From Lutjanus erythropterus (Eukaryota; Chordata; Actinopteri; Lutjaniformes; Lutjanidae), in the NCBI GenBank assembly GCA_020091685.1, contig CM034610.1, forward strand, positions 12,336,746 to 12,400,745: 64,000 bases of DNA, given 5' to 3'. Below, one piece after another: positions 12,799 to 22,877 of this stretch (position 1 is the stretch's first letter; every line of letters begins with the position of its first letter). Below the pieces are notes generated by a model, which saw only the letters and a list, made by a program, of their open reading frames with translations, did not search any database and was not told where the DNA came from. A program made the translations under genes and the position numbers.

Positions 12799-13160
12799 GT
12801 GTGTGCATGATTTATAAAGTTCAGTTCAGGATCTACTGCTGTATACATAGAGAGTGTGTCTACCTCTGTTGGTCGCCAGCAGCCCTTTTGTGTTGCTGTT
12901 CAGACTGATTGAGTGGTGTGCTGTTCGGCCAACTGGGCTTCCGGCTGGTGGACTGCCCGCATCGATTGCTCGGATGAGCCCTTCTTCTGGCGCACGGACA
13001 GGAAAACAGAGAGAAAGATGGAGAGAGGAAGAGAGTGGAAAAGAAAAGTGAAAGAATAGAGAGCAAGGAGAGAAAGATAAGGAAGGAGGGGGAGAGAAAA
13101 CAGAAAAAAGGGCAACATTAGCTTAAATGAAAGTTTATTAGCTGTATCAGTCAGTCATTC
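12799..13160. other. Non-coding DNA with GA-rich stretch
   Basis: From about 13,000 to 13,110 the plus strand is almost entirely purine (GAGAGAAAGATGG-type units), which produces S/F/L-rich false frames on the minus strand. The first 200 bp are unremarkable. Confidence 0.6.
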
Positions 13161-13179
13161 GGGTGGGGTGGGGCGGGGG
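13161..13179 (+). other. G-quadruplex motif
   Basis: Four G runs of 3, 4, 4 and 5 are separated by single bases (GGGTGGGGTGGGGCGGGGG). This fits the strict intramolecular quadruplex pattern with one-base loops, usually a stable type. A weaker three-run G cluster follows at 13,266-13,287. Confidence 0.75.
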
Positions 13180-13947
13180 TTTTGCCCCAGGCCCTCCATC
13201 CGTCCTCTCTATCTATTTCCCTATCCTCACCCCCTCTTTCTGCTTGTGTGTGTGTGTGTTTGTAAGGGGAGGGGTTTGGAGGGGGGCAGGCATGACGGGA
13301 AAACATTAGGTTGTTGGCGAGTCGCCTGTACACCAGCCAGTAATTGGCTTGGGTAATGGTCATGTCCAGACAAATGGTGTAGGCCCTAACCGTGTTACGA
13401 GCAACCAACTGCTCCGCCTGTATTCACAGCACAAAAGCCAGCACTGCTCGGATACCGGATGGCTGCAGCCTCGTGTGTATGTGTTTGTGTACAAAACATG
13501 TGATTTACTGGGACACAACTTTTTTTTTTCTCCACCACCTCGCAGCCGATGTGTTGTGCATGGCCCGCACGGGTGATTCATGATTTGCTTGCGTCCTATG
13601 TGGGAGACTGTGCTGTGATAAGGAGGAAAAAGATGGCAGCACAAGCCCCGCTCACCTCGAGGGACAAACCAGCATCTGCCGGTGTCCTCCAAACAAGTGA
13701 CAGATAGGAGACAGGGAGCAAGAAAGAAAGAAAGAAAGAAAGGGAAGGAGGGTGGGAGGGAGGAGAGGGGGGAGATGACAAGAGAGAGGGAGTAAGAGGA
13801 TAAGTTCCATTTTTCATCCGTCCCTCCCTCTGCTCTGCATCACTTCCCCTTCTGTCTGACGGCAAGCTGAGCCGTTAATGTCCATTGTGTCTGGATGGGC
13901 TGCAAACACACACGCATGTGTGTGTGTGTGTTCTGCTGTTGATACTA
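13180..13947. other. Non-coding DNA with (AAAG)n and GA-rich tract
   Basis: Contains a (GT) run near 13,246-13,262, an AAAG tetranucleotide array at about 13,721-13,743 that passes into a GGGAGGAGAG purine tract to 13,800, and TG/CA runs at 13,905-13,932 next to the following MITE. A 9-T run sits at 13,520-13,529. No gene recognised. Confidence 0.6.
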
Positions 13948-14815
13948 CACTCTTAGAAATAAAGGTGCTAACTAGAACCAGAAAGAGTTCTTCAACTTGT
14001 CCTCATGGGAGAACCCTATTTGGTTTGTGGTAGAACCTTTTATAAAGCTTCCACTTTAAGCCCTTTCAGAATGTTCTACCTAAAACCCAGCATAAATTGT
14101 GATTGTAAAATGAGGGATTACACCTAGAACCATCTGTGAAATGTTTCAGCCAGAACCCCGTCTGAGAGGTTCTACAGAGAACCCTTCTATGGTGTAATGG
14201 TTCCACCCAGAAGTTCTGGGCCAGGGCCTTGTCTGGGGGTTTTATCCAGAACCTTGCCACCTTCTAATGATGCTAAAAAGAACCCACCAAAAAGGTTCTG
14301 CAGAGAATCTTATTTATATTCCAAGGGTTTGTTTTTCTAGAAACCACCCAAAGGTTCTACCAACAACCCATTATATTTAAATGGTTTTGTCTGGAACCTA
14401 CTAAAGAGAACGTTTTTATATTCCAAATGTTTTATCTAGCAAGAACCAAGAACGCTTTACATTACAAGGGCTTTATTGAGCACCCACATAGGGGGTTCTA
14501 CTGGGAATATTTTTATATTCCAAGGATTTCATCTAGAACCCACCCAGAGAGGTCTACCAAGAAGGGGTTTATCCAGCATCCACCTGGGGGGAGGGGACTA
14601 TCAAGAAACCTTTAAATTTCAAGGGGTTTATCTTGAACCCTAAGGGACTCTAACAAGAGCACTTTTATATTACGGTACAAAGAACCATTGGAGAACCTCT
14701 TTAGTATTACAATGAACCACTGACAAACCTTTTCTTTAAAAAAAGGTTCTAGGGAAGCAAATCGTTGTGGGGTCGTTCAGGAAGAACCCACCTGGAACCC
14801 TTATTCCTAAGAGTG
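13948..14815 (+). mobile_element. TA-flanked MITE with internal minisatellite, copy A
   Basis: The ends read CACTCTTAGAAATAA and TTATTCCTAAGAGTG, inverted copies, each bordered by TA, as expected for a TA target site (Tc1/mariner-like or another TA-targeting group). Between them lies a degenerate array with a period near 50 bp, built on AGAACC, AGGTTCTAC and TTTTATATTCCAAGGGTTT. The array gives a series of false frames on both strands. A shorter relative in the opposite orientation lies at 34,704-35,260; its start and end correspond to the end and start of this copy. No transposase frame is present. Confidence 0.8.
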
Positions 14816-15076
14816 TATACAAGTCAGAATGAAACGTATATGTTCCTACAGTGTAGGAGCTATGCCAGCTAAATAACATGCATACATGGATAAAGCTGTG
14901 TGTGCATCTGTGTGTGTATGTGTGTGTCTGTATGAGTGTGTGTATGAATGGTGGCAACCCCTCAGCCATCCAGCTATCATCTCCCGCCAGACAGGCCCCA
15001 CCAAGCCAGCCCAGCTGGATAATGAGATCCATTATGATTTACGTGCCAAGAGGACAGCCAGACAGAACAAAGACAT

Positions 15077-15078
<2 letters not shown>
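14816..15078. other. Non-coding DNA with TG-rich run
   Basis: TGTGTG/TATGTG runs at 14,898-14,945, then about 110 bp of balanced sequence (AGCCATCCAGCTATCATCTC and following) leading into the first (AC)28 array. No gene recognised. Confidence 0.6.

Positions 15079-15134
<56 letters not shown>
15079..15134 (+). repeat. (AC)28 microsatellite, 56 bp
   Basis: A pure AC dinucleotide array. Long alternating purine-pyrimidine tracts of this kind can form Z-DNA under torsion. It explains the threonine-histidine stretch in two overlapping false frames. Confidence 0.97.
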
Positions 15135-15139
<5 letters not shown>

Positions 15140-15437
15140 GTTTGGTGTACATGTCAGTGTGTGTATGTCAGCTCTCTGTCTCTTACTGTATGTGCTGATG
15201 TGTGCTGCCATGTTTCATATTTCAGTTTTTCCATCAATTTTATTCTGCGTGTGTGTGTGTGTTGGCTACATTAGCTGCCTGGAGGGCATCCTGCAGTGGG
15301 TCCTCTTTCCGTTTGCAACTCGAGACTCAGACCATCTACCTCCTCCATCTTCTTCTCTCACTCACACCTCTTTCTTTCTGTCTCTAAAAAGCAAACTCAT
15401 TGAAAGATTGAGAGTCTCAGGTACAGCTACTTCTCTC

Positions 15438-15439
<2 letters not shown>
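15135..15439. other. Non-coding DNA between two CA arrays
   Basis: Holds a (GT) run at about 15,248-15,262 in the opposite sense to the flanking arrays. The 184-codon open frame spanning 14,886-15,440 is the longest in the window but passes through (AC)28 and has no domain resemblance. Confidence 0.6.

Positions 15440-15495
<56 letters not shown>
15440..15495 (+). repeat. (AC)28 microsatellite, 56 bp
   Basis: A second pure array of the same length as the one at 15,079-15,134, 305 bp downstream and in the same sense. A (GT) run at about 15,642-15,674 follows in the opposite sense. Confidence 0.97.
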
Positions 15496-15497
<2 letters not shown>

Positions 15498-15964
15498 TGC
15501 CCCAGGGCCCTGCAGGCAGAAAGCGAAAGGTGAAGATTACAACTATGTGCTGCATCAAAAAAAGGGGAGACCACACAACCTCACCCTGATTGATCAGTAC
15601 CTCTGCAGCACTCTGCAGCTAGCCAGGGATTTGTTCCAAGGTATGTGTGTGTGTGTGTGTCTGTGTGTGTGTGTAAGAAGAGTGTGCTGGGATTTGTTAG
15701 TGGAGAGCCGAAGTAGCTGTCAAACACATTTTGGAAAAGGAGCAGCCTATTGCTTCATTTCACTTTTTGGGAATGGGGGTGGGGATGGTGTGTCAGCTGA
15801 GCAAAAAAAATCTAATCTGCTTCTGCAGATGAAAATGTGAAACACGTCACTTATTTTTTCCAAGCAAAGACTTTTAAAGAGACTGGCTGTAAGCTTATGA
15901 ACTGGCTATGAGCTGACTCATGACATCATATCTAACACACACAGAGAAACAGAAAATCTAACTT
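15496..15964. other. Non-coding DNA with GT run
   Basis: No gene recognised. Apart from the (GT) run the sequence is unremarkable; a 97-codon frame at 15,547-15,840 passes through that run. Confidence 0.6.
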
Positions 15965-16200
15965 GTTGAGCTGCAACTAACTTTTTCTCTTTCAATTAAT
16001 CAGTCAGTTCTTTAGGTTGTTTCTGTACAGTCAACGATCTAAAACCTGAAGACATTAGATTTAAAATTAAGCAAATTTCACACTGGACAAACTGAAAGCA
16101 AAGGATATTTGACAGCTCTGTTTGATGCATGATAACAAAAATAGTTTAATTTTCAGTTCATCAACTGATCAATTAATCAAACTAACTTTTTCAGCTCAAC
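15965..16200 (+). mobile_element. Short GCTGCAACTAAC-type MITE, near complete
   Basis: The left end GTTGAGCTG and right end CAGCTCAAC are exact inverted repeats 236 bp apart, and GCTGCAACTAAC follows the left end while ACTAACTTTTTCAGC precedes the right. The interior contains CAATTAATCA-type motifs, as in the abundant teleost repeat that begins TAGGGCTGCAACTAACG. Fragments of the same family lie at 11,330-11,455 and 62,515-62,746. Confidence 0.65.
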
Positions 16201-16252
16201 AGACATATTAAGTCTTTGAAAATATTACAGAATGTTGCTTTAAAATACATTA

Positions 16253-16410
16253 TCAAAGGACAGTTCAGATCATCTGTATTGACCCTGTCCACAGCAGTTA
16301 ATTGCTTAGCTTCTATGCTGGTACCCTTGCTGCATCTCCAAATTGGGTAATACACTGACTATTAATAAGTACCTCATACAACCCCATTTCAAATAATTGG
16401 AACTATCCCC
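16253..16410 (+). mobile_element. Deletion remnant of the long-arm TTAA element
   Basis: After a short left-end stub (AAAGGACAGTTCAGAT) the sequence jumps directly into right-arm sequence: ACAGCAGTTAATTGCTTAGC, GGTAATACACTGACTATTAA, ACCTCATACAACCCC and a terminal ACTATCCCC. The same right arm occurs at 23,800-23,934, 59,390-59,540 and 62,400-62,484. The bordering TTAA is altered on both sides. This is an internally deleted copy. Confidence 0.65.
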
Positions 16411-16414
16411 TTGA

Positions 16415-17248
16415 CATATTTATAATGGTTATTACAGATATTTTATCATTTGCAACAACGCATTCAGCACACAAACCTGCAGTGAAGAAATCTGAGGTAC
16501 AAAGCTGTGGTTGTGAGATGGACACACGTGAGCAAAATATAAATGAACATGCAAAAGACATTCATAAAATTACAAAATTTTTCATATTCTCTATATCCCA
16601 CTCTCTAACTCTCTCTCTCTCACACACGCACAGGGCAGGCCTGCCCACTCTCTCTGAGCACAGTGCACAGAAAACAATGACGGGATTCTCTGCTGTTCCT
16701 GCTTTATGAAGTATTCAAGTGACGCCAGCTCAATTAGAGGCCTAAATGCCAAGATCCAGACTGGAGAGGGATGAAGAGATGACAGGAGATTAGGAGAGAA
16801 ACAGAGAGAGAGAGAGGGACAATGAGGACACTAGGCAGAGGCAGGGAGCAGGACAGCAGAAGACACGTGAAGACATGGAGAATGATGGACATACGTAGAC
16901 ATGCTAAAGGAAATGGATAATGGCATGACAGAACAGGTGAATATGAGAAAATGAGAAATACAAAGGAGAAGAACGTAGTGGTGCAACAAAGGTAGATTCA
17001 GCAGGAAATAAAGAGACAAACAAGAGGAGACAGAAGGATTAATTCCAGTAAGAGACACAACCAGGACTATCATGACCTCCTTGATCTGCCTTCCATTGCC
17101 CTGCCTTTGTATACACATATATACACACACACACAAACACATAAACACACTCACAATCCTCTGTGGTATGTATTTCCATCATCAAATGTGATCAGCGCTA
17201 CTGTCCGCGAGCCAACATTCACTCAACCATGATAACCCCTGTGGGAAG

Positions 17249-17251
<3 letters not shown>
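16415..17251. other. Non-coding DNA with GA-rich tract
   Basis: CT run at 16,600-16,622, GA-rich DNA at about 16,760-17,050 and a short CA run at 17,120-17,145. No gene recognised. Confidence 0.6.

Positions 17252-17281
<30 letters not shown>
17252..17281 (+). repeat. (CA)15 microsatellite
   Basis: A pure CA array, followed by imperfect CA units to 17,303. Confidence 0.92.
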
Positions 17282-17282
<1 letters not shown>

Positions 17283-17567
17283 GCAGACACACACGCACAC
17301 ACAGAGCGACACTTTTCTACAACGAAATACTGAACCTTTTGACCACAACACACATACACACGCAGGGTGTGAGCCCGCTGCGAGCAGCCGAGGAAGCAGA
17401 GAGGGACCTGACATGCCTGGTTAAATTAAAAGGTCAAATAAATTAAATAACATCAAAGTGAACGAGCCTTCAGATGAATGGTGCCGTGGCTCGGCTCAGA
17501 GGTTGAGCTCTGGGGGGTTGTCTCAAAGAAAATGAGGAGCGACATAATCATGTATTATTTAATTTAA

Positions 17568-17960
17568 AGGATAATTCTGGTTTATTACAACTATTTCATA
17601 GTTTTGGCTGCTCTTTCTATGGGTAATAAGAACATTGTACTCACCAAGTTAATTGCTGAGATCTGGGAATGTGGCCACAACACTAAACAGAAGTCAGACA
17701 AAGACGTGAGTATTTAGATATTTATAGAACTTTAAAAAACCTCCAGTTTAGCCAGGAGAGAAGACGAAGGCTGTGTATTAAAATCAATACCCAAACTGTA
17801 ATTTACAAACACCAAGTACTGTTACGGCTTCTTGACAACAATCATCTGATTGACTGTTTCTTGCTCCATCCGACTTTGCTGTAGCAATGTTACCATGTTC
17901 CTATGAATCAGTGCTTCAAAAATGTGTAAGTTTTACCATGTTTATGTTGTTTTAGTCTTT
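17568..17960 (+). mobile_element. Fragment of a second TTAA-flanked MITE family
   Basis: Begins with TTAA (17,564-17,567) then AGGATAATTCTGGTTTATTA, which I recognise as the start of another common teleost MITE; the following 'ctgagatctgggaatgtggccacaac'-like DNA continues the resemblance. No matching inverted right end was found, so this is probably the left part only. The right boundary is a guess. Confidence 0.4.
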
Positions 17961-18622
17961 ATTTTGTAGGATAACCTGTTTACAGCATGCCACACGGCTA
18001 ATGTGGCTACTACCACAGGCTGTGGCAAAGTTGTGTGTTGTTGTGTGTGTTTGTGCTGCTGCCATATGCAAATTTATTTGATAGACATGCCAATATAGCT
18101 ATGTATTAAAAGATTGTTCTGCAACTATGACAAGCCCTCAGCAGCTACTTTGTTCAGACCATAAAGTTGCGTGGTGGGCAGTGAGGTGAGATTCACAGCA
18201 CATACCATTACTGTACCAGGGAGTCCAGGGTCGTAACAACTTAATTTATCATAAATTAAGCAATTTGCAAGAACAAATAAAAGAATGGCGCAAATACCAC
18301 ACAGCATGCTACTGAGCCAAGCTAAATCACCACATTATCATTATCATTTTGCCTTAAAATTTTCATTTTTACTGAAAGAAAAAAACAAAAAGAAAAAACT
18401 ATTAAAATCAATTAGATGATATTTGTTGGGGTCGGTACCAAACAAACAGCAAGATCTTTAGGCCAAGGTATGTATGCAGCACTACAGTACTTCATTACAG
18501 TGATGTTTTCTATGTCTACCCTGGAATACTTGATATGATAAAATAGGGTTGAGATCAGCCATGTCCAGTCTCTATGTGTTTTACAGTGATGTACAGTACA
18601 GCAAAATACACTGACTGTCATT
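17961..18622. other. Non-coding DNA, no recognised gene
   Basis: Contains ATATGCAAAT (octamer-like) at about 18,063-18,072 and an A-rich stretch at 18,375-18,400. No gene recognised. Confidence 0.55.
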
Positions 18623-18745
18623 TGATGGGACTTTTATCCAGACTGTGTCAGTAGTATGGGTGGGCTGCTGCAACAGATCCAGATATTATCACCATTCTCT
18701 GTGCATTTACAGACAAATTTTGTGGTTTCAATAAAAGTCCCATCA
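18623..18745. repeat. 15-bp perfect inverted repeat
   Basis: TGATGGGACTTTTAT at 18,623-18,637 recurs as its exact reverse complement at 18,731-18,745 with 93 bp between. It may be the remnant ends of a small foldback element. The 78-codon minus-strand frame over 18,648-18,884 shows no recognised domain. Confidence 0.6.
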
Positions 18746-18883
18746 GTGCAGACAAAGTGTTCATCTTCTCCATGTTGGCCACCATCTCAACTATTCTGAC
18801 GTCTAACTTGGTATGCGTGCAGTCTGAAGCCGAACCCACAACCTCACTGTTGTGGCATGTCCCACGCTCCAGCCCGCTCAGCA

Positions 18884-19644
18884 ATCAGCACCAGCGTCAA
18901 AACCCAAAACACATGCTCCAACCAAAATAATTCCCTTTAATTGGGCACCAACAGAACAACACTGTGCCTCAGATCTTACTGTGACAAAAACCTAACGTCA
19001 ATATTTCTCCAACAAACCAAACTCGGGGTGAGCTTCCCCCACCCTTCCTCCTCATCTCAGCCCTCCTTAACAAAACAGCTCTTCGCTCACTGTGGTGCCA
19101 ACCCTAATCACTTCCCTCAGCACCAGGTGGTTCTCATTGACTGGGGCCCAGCTCCTCCACTCCACAAGACGCTTCGCCAGAGGAAATTGGCTCGTCTACG
19201 CGCATTTATTGCTCATGAGCTCTATCGAACAGAGTCGCGCGGGCCCTCCAACGCCGGCCTTGGCCTTTGCTCAGGCCCTCTCTGGTTTGGTGTACAGAAA
19301 CAGCTGCTGCAGCGTGCACCACACCATCCAAAGAAACAATTAGAAACACCCTTTTCCTATTACTCCCCACCATTAACTGCCATTGTGTGGAATTAGTGGC
19401 AGTCTATGGAATAAGTGGATTCTAATTCATGCCCTCTTTTCATGGGCTGCGGCTGCTGCAGTGGCTTTCCTCCACTAATGAAGAGGATGAAAGAGAAGTG
19501 TTAATCAAACTGAGCATCTCATCTGTGGTAATAAGGAGCAGAGGAGAGGCCTTGGAGTGACTCCCTAGTGGTGTTTGTGTGTATGTGGGCGTGTGTGTGT
19601 GAAAGGGGAAGTGGGTTTGTATGTATCTGTTGCTATGCTAGTCT
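18884..19644. other. Non-coding DNA, partly conserved-looking (19,080-19,560)
   Basis: From 19,080 the sequence is complex and relatively GC-balanced, with CGTCTACGCGCATTTATTGC and AATGAAGAGGATGAAAGAGA, and lacks repeats. An open frame of 151 codons at 18,941-19,396 overlaps it, but shows no family resemblance and no flanking splice signals stood out. I favour conserved non-coding DNA over an exon, weakly. Confidence 0.35.
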
Positions 19645-20203
19645 GACACCACTCACAAAGTACAAATGCTTCATTCCTGTACATAAGCAGAGTTTTCAAG
19701 TACTGTACTTTACTTGTGTATTTATTTTTCTGACAGCTCTTACTCTACATTTTAACATAAATATCTGTACTTTCTACTCCTCACATTTTCAAAACAGGTT
19801 TGTTAGTTAATTTTTAATGTATTAATTAATTGCTTTCTTATCAAGACGACTTTCAACCTAAATGGATGATGGGACAGTAACACAGAAAAGACATTTCCTT
19901 GGTGTATCTATTAGTGCATATCACACACAGCGACATAACAAGGTGAGAAAGACAAAAAAAAAGGCACACAAAGATGAAAAATAAAAAGATGATTAAGACA
20001 AAAAAGATGAAAAAGACTGAAAATATGTAAAATACGTAAAAGATGTAAAAGACAAGAGAAAGAGACTCTACCGTGGAGAAAAGGGGGGTTTTTCGCTTTG
20101 CACAGAAGCTGCTTGTAAAATGTCATTCAGAGGGCGATTTTTTACGTTTTTACTATCTGTACTTCTACTTGAGTAAAGAATGTGTGTACTTTTTCCACCG
20201 CTG
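19645..20203 (+). mobile_element. hAT-like MITE of the AGTACTTTTACTT type
   Basis: The interior reads AAGTACTGTACTTTACTTGT, TATTTATTTTTCTGACAGC and CTTTCTACTCCTCACATTTT, and the right end reads CTTGAGTAAAGAATG then TACTTTTTCCACCGCTG. This is the layout of a very common fish MITE whose ends are CAGTGGTGGAAAAAGTAC. The left terminus is eroded. An A- and GA-rich piece at about 19,940-20,075 (AAGATGAAAAAG units) seems to be inserted or expanded inside it. Confidence 0.6.
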
Positions 20204-20290
20204 CTATTACTGAATTCAAGGCTGTGTAAAGTAAGAGATCGTCAGTTAAAGAAAAATAAATAAATAAATGCAGGAAATAATGTCTGTGGC
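20204..20290. other. Short spacer with (AAAT)n
   Basis: Includes AAATAAATAAATAAAT at about 20,251-20,268. Confidence 0.6.
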
Positions 20291-20580
20291 TGGGCCTTGT
20301 TTTCTAATTGCTTAGCCTGAGCCCAGAGGGATGAATGCCCCACTATGGGCCAGTCCCTCTCTGCTAGCAGCCTTTCATCCCTCCCAGGCTCCCTCGTCTT
20401 GGACCACAGTGCTAACCAGCAGGGTCTGATTAGATTTAAATGTCAAGAGAGATAGGACAATACAGTTATCTTCCAAATTATAGCCCATTAAAGGGCCTAA
20501 GCAGTGCGCCTCCTTCCTCAACTAACTAATCACCAACCAGATTCATCATCTCACAGACTGGGGCATAATTTGGGAGGCTG
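20291..20580. other. Candidate conserved non-coding element
   Basis: Complex DNA without repeats, with homeodomain-type TAATTGC and TGATTAGATTTAAAT cores, GATAGG and TTATCTT (GATA-like) and ATTATAGCCCATTAAA. Balanced composition stands out from the repeats on either side. Motif and composition evidence only. Confidence 0.35.
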
Positions 20581-21033
20581 TGGTTTCCCTTGCCTCTCCC
20601 TTTCTCTCTCTGTGTGTGTGCGTATCACACCATGCACAAGGGCATCCAGGAGTGTCTGTAATGTGTGATCAGTGTGTGTGCATGCTGTGTGTGTGTTGCT
20701 CCAGAGGGAGCTGGTTTAGCGCCCCAGGCCAGTGCCCCATTAAAGAGAAAGAGAGAGAGACAGTGAGTGTGTGTGTGTGAAAAGAGAAAGAGGAGAGGGG
20801 CTCCTCATTTAGACAGCAGGCGTGGCAGGCTGTGTCCCACCTGCAGCCAACCAACAGACAGACACACAGACAGTGGGACGAGGACTTGGAGGCCTCCCAT
20901 CTGTCCCCCTCCTAATTCACCTGCTGTCCTCGGGGTGTCATAGGGAGACACACACCAAAATAATGGAGTCTCCATCTTCTGGTCTGTTATATTACATCAT
21001 GTTTTTTTTACTCTTCCTCTCTTCCTTCAGTCT
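20581..21033. other. Non-coding DNA with TG and GA runs
   Basis: Short TGTGTG runs at 20,608-20,621, 20,671-20,698 and 20,763-20,780 and a GAGAGA run at 20,745-20,761. No gene recognised. Confidence 0.6.
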
Positions 21034-21441
21034 CGGCCCGGTTGATGACACAATAGTGATATGTGTCAACAATGGAAAGTCGCAACAAGAAAATTGTTAA
21101 TAAAATGTTCAATGGTTTACTTAAATGCATAAAATTCAAACTGCAATTAAATAACACAACAAATATGCCCTGGCTCATAAACAGCCCATTATAGCATCCT
21201 GTGGGTGACATGTAACAGAAACAGTGTGGGGAGAGAAAATGAGTGCTGACAGTGAAGAAATTGTTAATAAAAAAAAGGACAGGTCACCTTGCCAGTGTGG
21301 CAGTTTTTTTTTTTTACCTGGGTGGTTAACCTTTTTTTCTCTTGGTCTTAAAAATAGGTCAGTGATCGACATTTATCTATATTGACTGCAATAAAACATA
21401 TTATCGTGATATATTTTTCAGCTACATCACCCAGCCTTACT
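21034..21441. mobile_element. Candidate GGGCTGGGCGAT-type MITE, degenerate
   Basis: The right end reads TATTATCGTGATATATTTTT then CATCACCCAGCCTTAC, a terminal arrangement typical of fish MITEs starting AGGCTGGGTGATG. A possible inverted left end, CGGCCCGGTTGATGACAC, lies 400 bp upstream. The match between the ends is poor and no target duplication is visible. Confidence 0.4.
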
Positions 21442-22199
21442 TCGGTATGACCAACTCAGAAGTTAGTATTGCTCTGGTTCCCTCCACAAAAAGCCAATGG
21501 GATTATTCCAGCGGGTTCTGGATTAGTGCAGAAAATAAGCCCTGTAGTAAATGAAAGTTTCTTATAATGTTCACAAATGAGCAACATTTTTATGAATTTG
21601 GAGATGTAAATGCAATCGCCAGAAATAAAAGCTAGCGTATGGCTATAAACGAACTAAACCACAGTCACATGACTCAACATCACCTCCACTAAGTGACTAG
21701 TGCTCGACATGATGATGCTAAATTTCTGCAACAATCAACAACTTGTCTTTTCAAATTCAGTCAATTTAAATTTTAAGGCAGCCCAGACACTAGCTTCCTT
21801 AGGTTAAACAAAATGGGTTTTTGATATTGCATATGAAGCTTCAAAATTTTACTGACGTATTTTATGTCATAGAACAAAATGTTTTCCTTCAGCTTGTGTT
21901 AACGTCATACCTTATTTCAGGCAAATAAAAAAACCCACTGACTTTGAGATGAGGTGACAAAGTGCTAATATGCCAAGTCACTTCCATGTTTTAGGACTCA
22001 TTCCTGCAGCACTCTATTTCATCCTTCATTCTTCAGACACATGCCTTCCTGTCTTTGTTCTTTAATTCTTCCTTCCTCACCTCCACTTGTTCCTCTATAA
22101 GGAACCCTGTCACTGATCTGGCATGCATTACAGTTTTCATCCCATCATCGCAGAGGTGGTGTCTTATGGAGGAAATATAGGACTCATATCTCAAGGTGG
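21442..22199. other. Non-coding DNA, no recognised gene
   Basis: AT-rich unique-looking sequence. No gene or complete element recognised. Confidence 0.55.
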
Positions 22200-22439
22200 T
22201 TTCCTTCATATCCTCGTCTCTCCTGGCTGCTTCGCCTCTTTCCTGCCCTGCCCACCTTTCAGTATTCATCTTCTATACGTCTTCTCCATGTTGGATCCTC
22301 TCCTCCTTCATTCTGTTTTTCAGATTTTGCCCCTTCCTTCCTCCCTCTTTCAACTGATCCTTTGTCTCTCTTTCTTCTCCATCTCTCTTTTCTCCCCTCT
22401 TATCTGTCTTTTCACCCCCCCACTCCTCCATCATGGACT
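22200..22439 (+). repeat. Pyrimidine-rich tract
   Basis: The plus strand is mostly C and T (TCCTTCCTCC, TCTCTTTTCTCCCC units), the mirror image of the purine tract at 7.6-8.2 kb. It accounts for the leucine/serine/phenylalanine-rich 124-codon frame at 22,123-22,497. Confidence 0.65.
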
Positions 22440-22690
22440 TATATTGGGTTCTGACTTCATACCTCCGCTGGCGATTTATGCACAGGAGCCTGCATGATGT
22501 GCATTAGGGCCCCCGCTGTACGGCAACACCATTATGGATCGTGCTATAAATAGCTGCCGTGCGTCCTGTAAAAGCTTTTCATTACATAGAGATATCGTTC
22601 AATCAATATAAGCCCCTGCGCTAAATCTAATTACCAAAACGAGCGGGGGATGAAAAAATATATATGTATTTTCAAGATGATTGGGCAAGC
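22440..22690. other. Candidate conserved non-coding element
   Basis: Directly after the pyrimidine tract the DNA becomes complex and repeat-free, with GCGATTTATGC, GTGCATTAGGG, GCTATAAATAGC (a MEF2-like and TATA-like core), TTCAATCAATATAAG and AATCTAATTACC (homeodomain core TAATTA on either strand). The same arrangement, a low-complexity tract abutting such a block, occurs at 8,244. No exon features. Confidence 0.45.
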
Positions 22691-22873
22691 GGAGGCAGGG
22701 CACTGTTGTGACCAAAGAGGTTTCAAGAGGACTCTTAACAAAATAAATTGCCTGTTTTAAGTACAAGGCACAAGAGATAATTGGGATGTGGGGAGTATGA
22801 GTAAGAAAAAAATGGAGGACTGAGTGAGGAGAAGTGCTTGATGGATAATAGAGGAAGGAAAAAAACACAAGGT
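22691..22873. other. Short non-coding spacer
   Basis: No recognised feature. Confidence 0.6.
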
Positions 22874-22877
22874 TTAA

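Noticed and set aside
14886-15440. 184-codon open frame, the longest in the window
   Set aside because: Passes through (AC)28 giving a Thr-His run, and through TG runs; no family resemblance.
18941-19396. 151-codon plus-strand frame in relatively GC-balanced DNA
   Set aside because: Considered as an exon because of its composition, but the protein has no recognised motif; kept only as possible conserved non-coding DNA.
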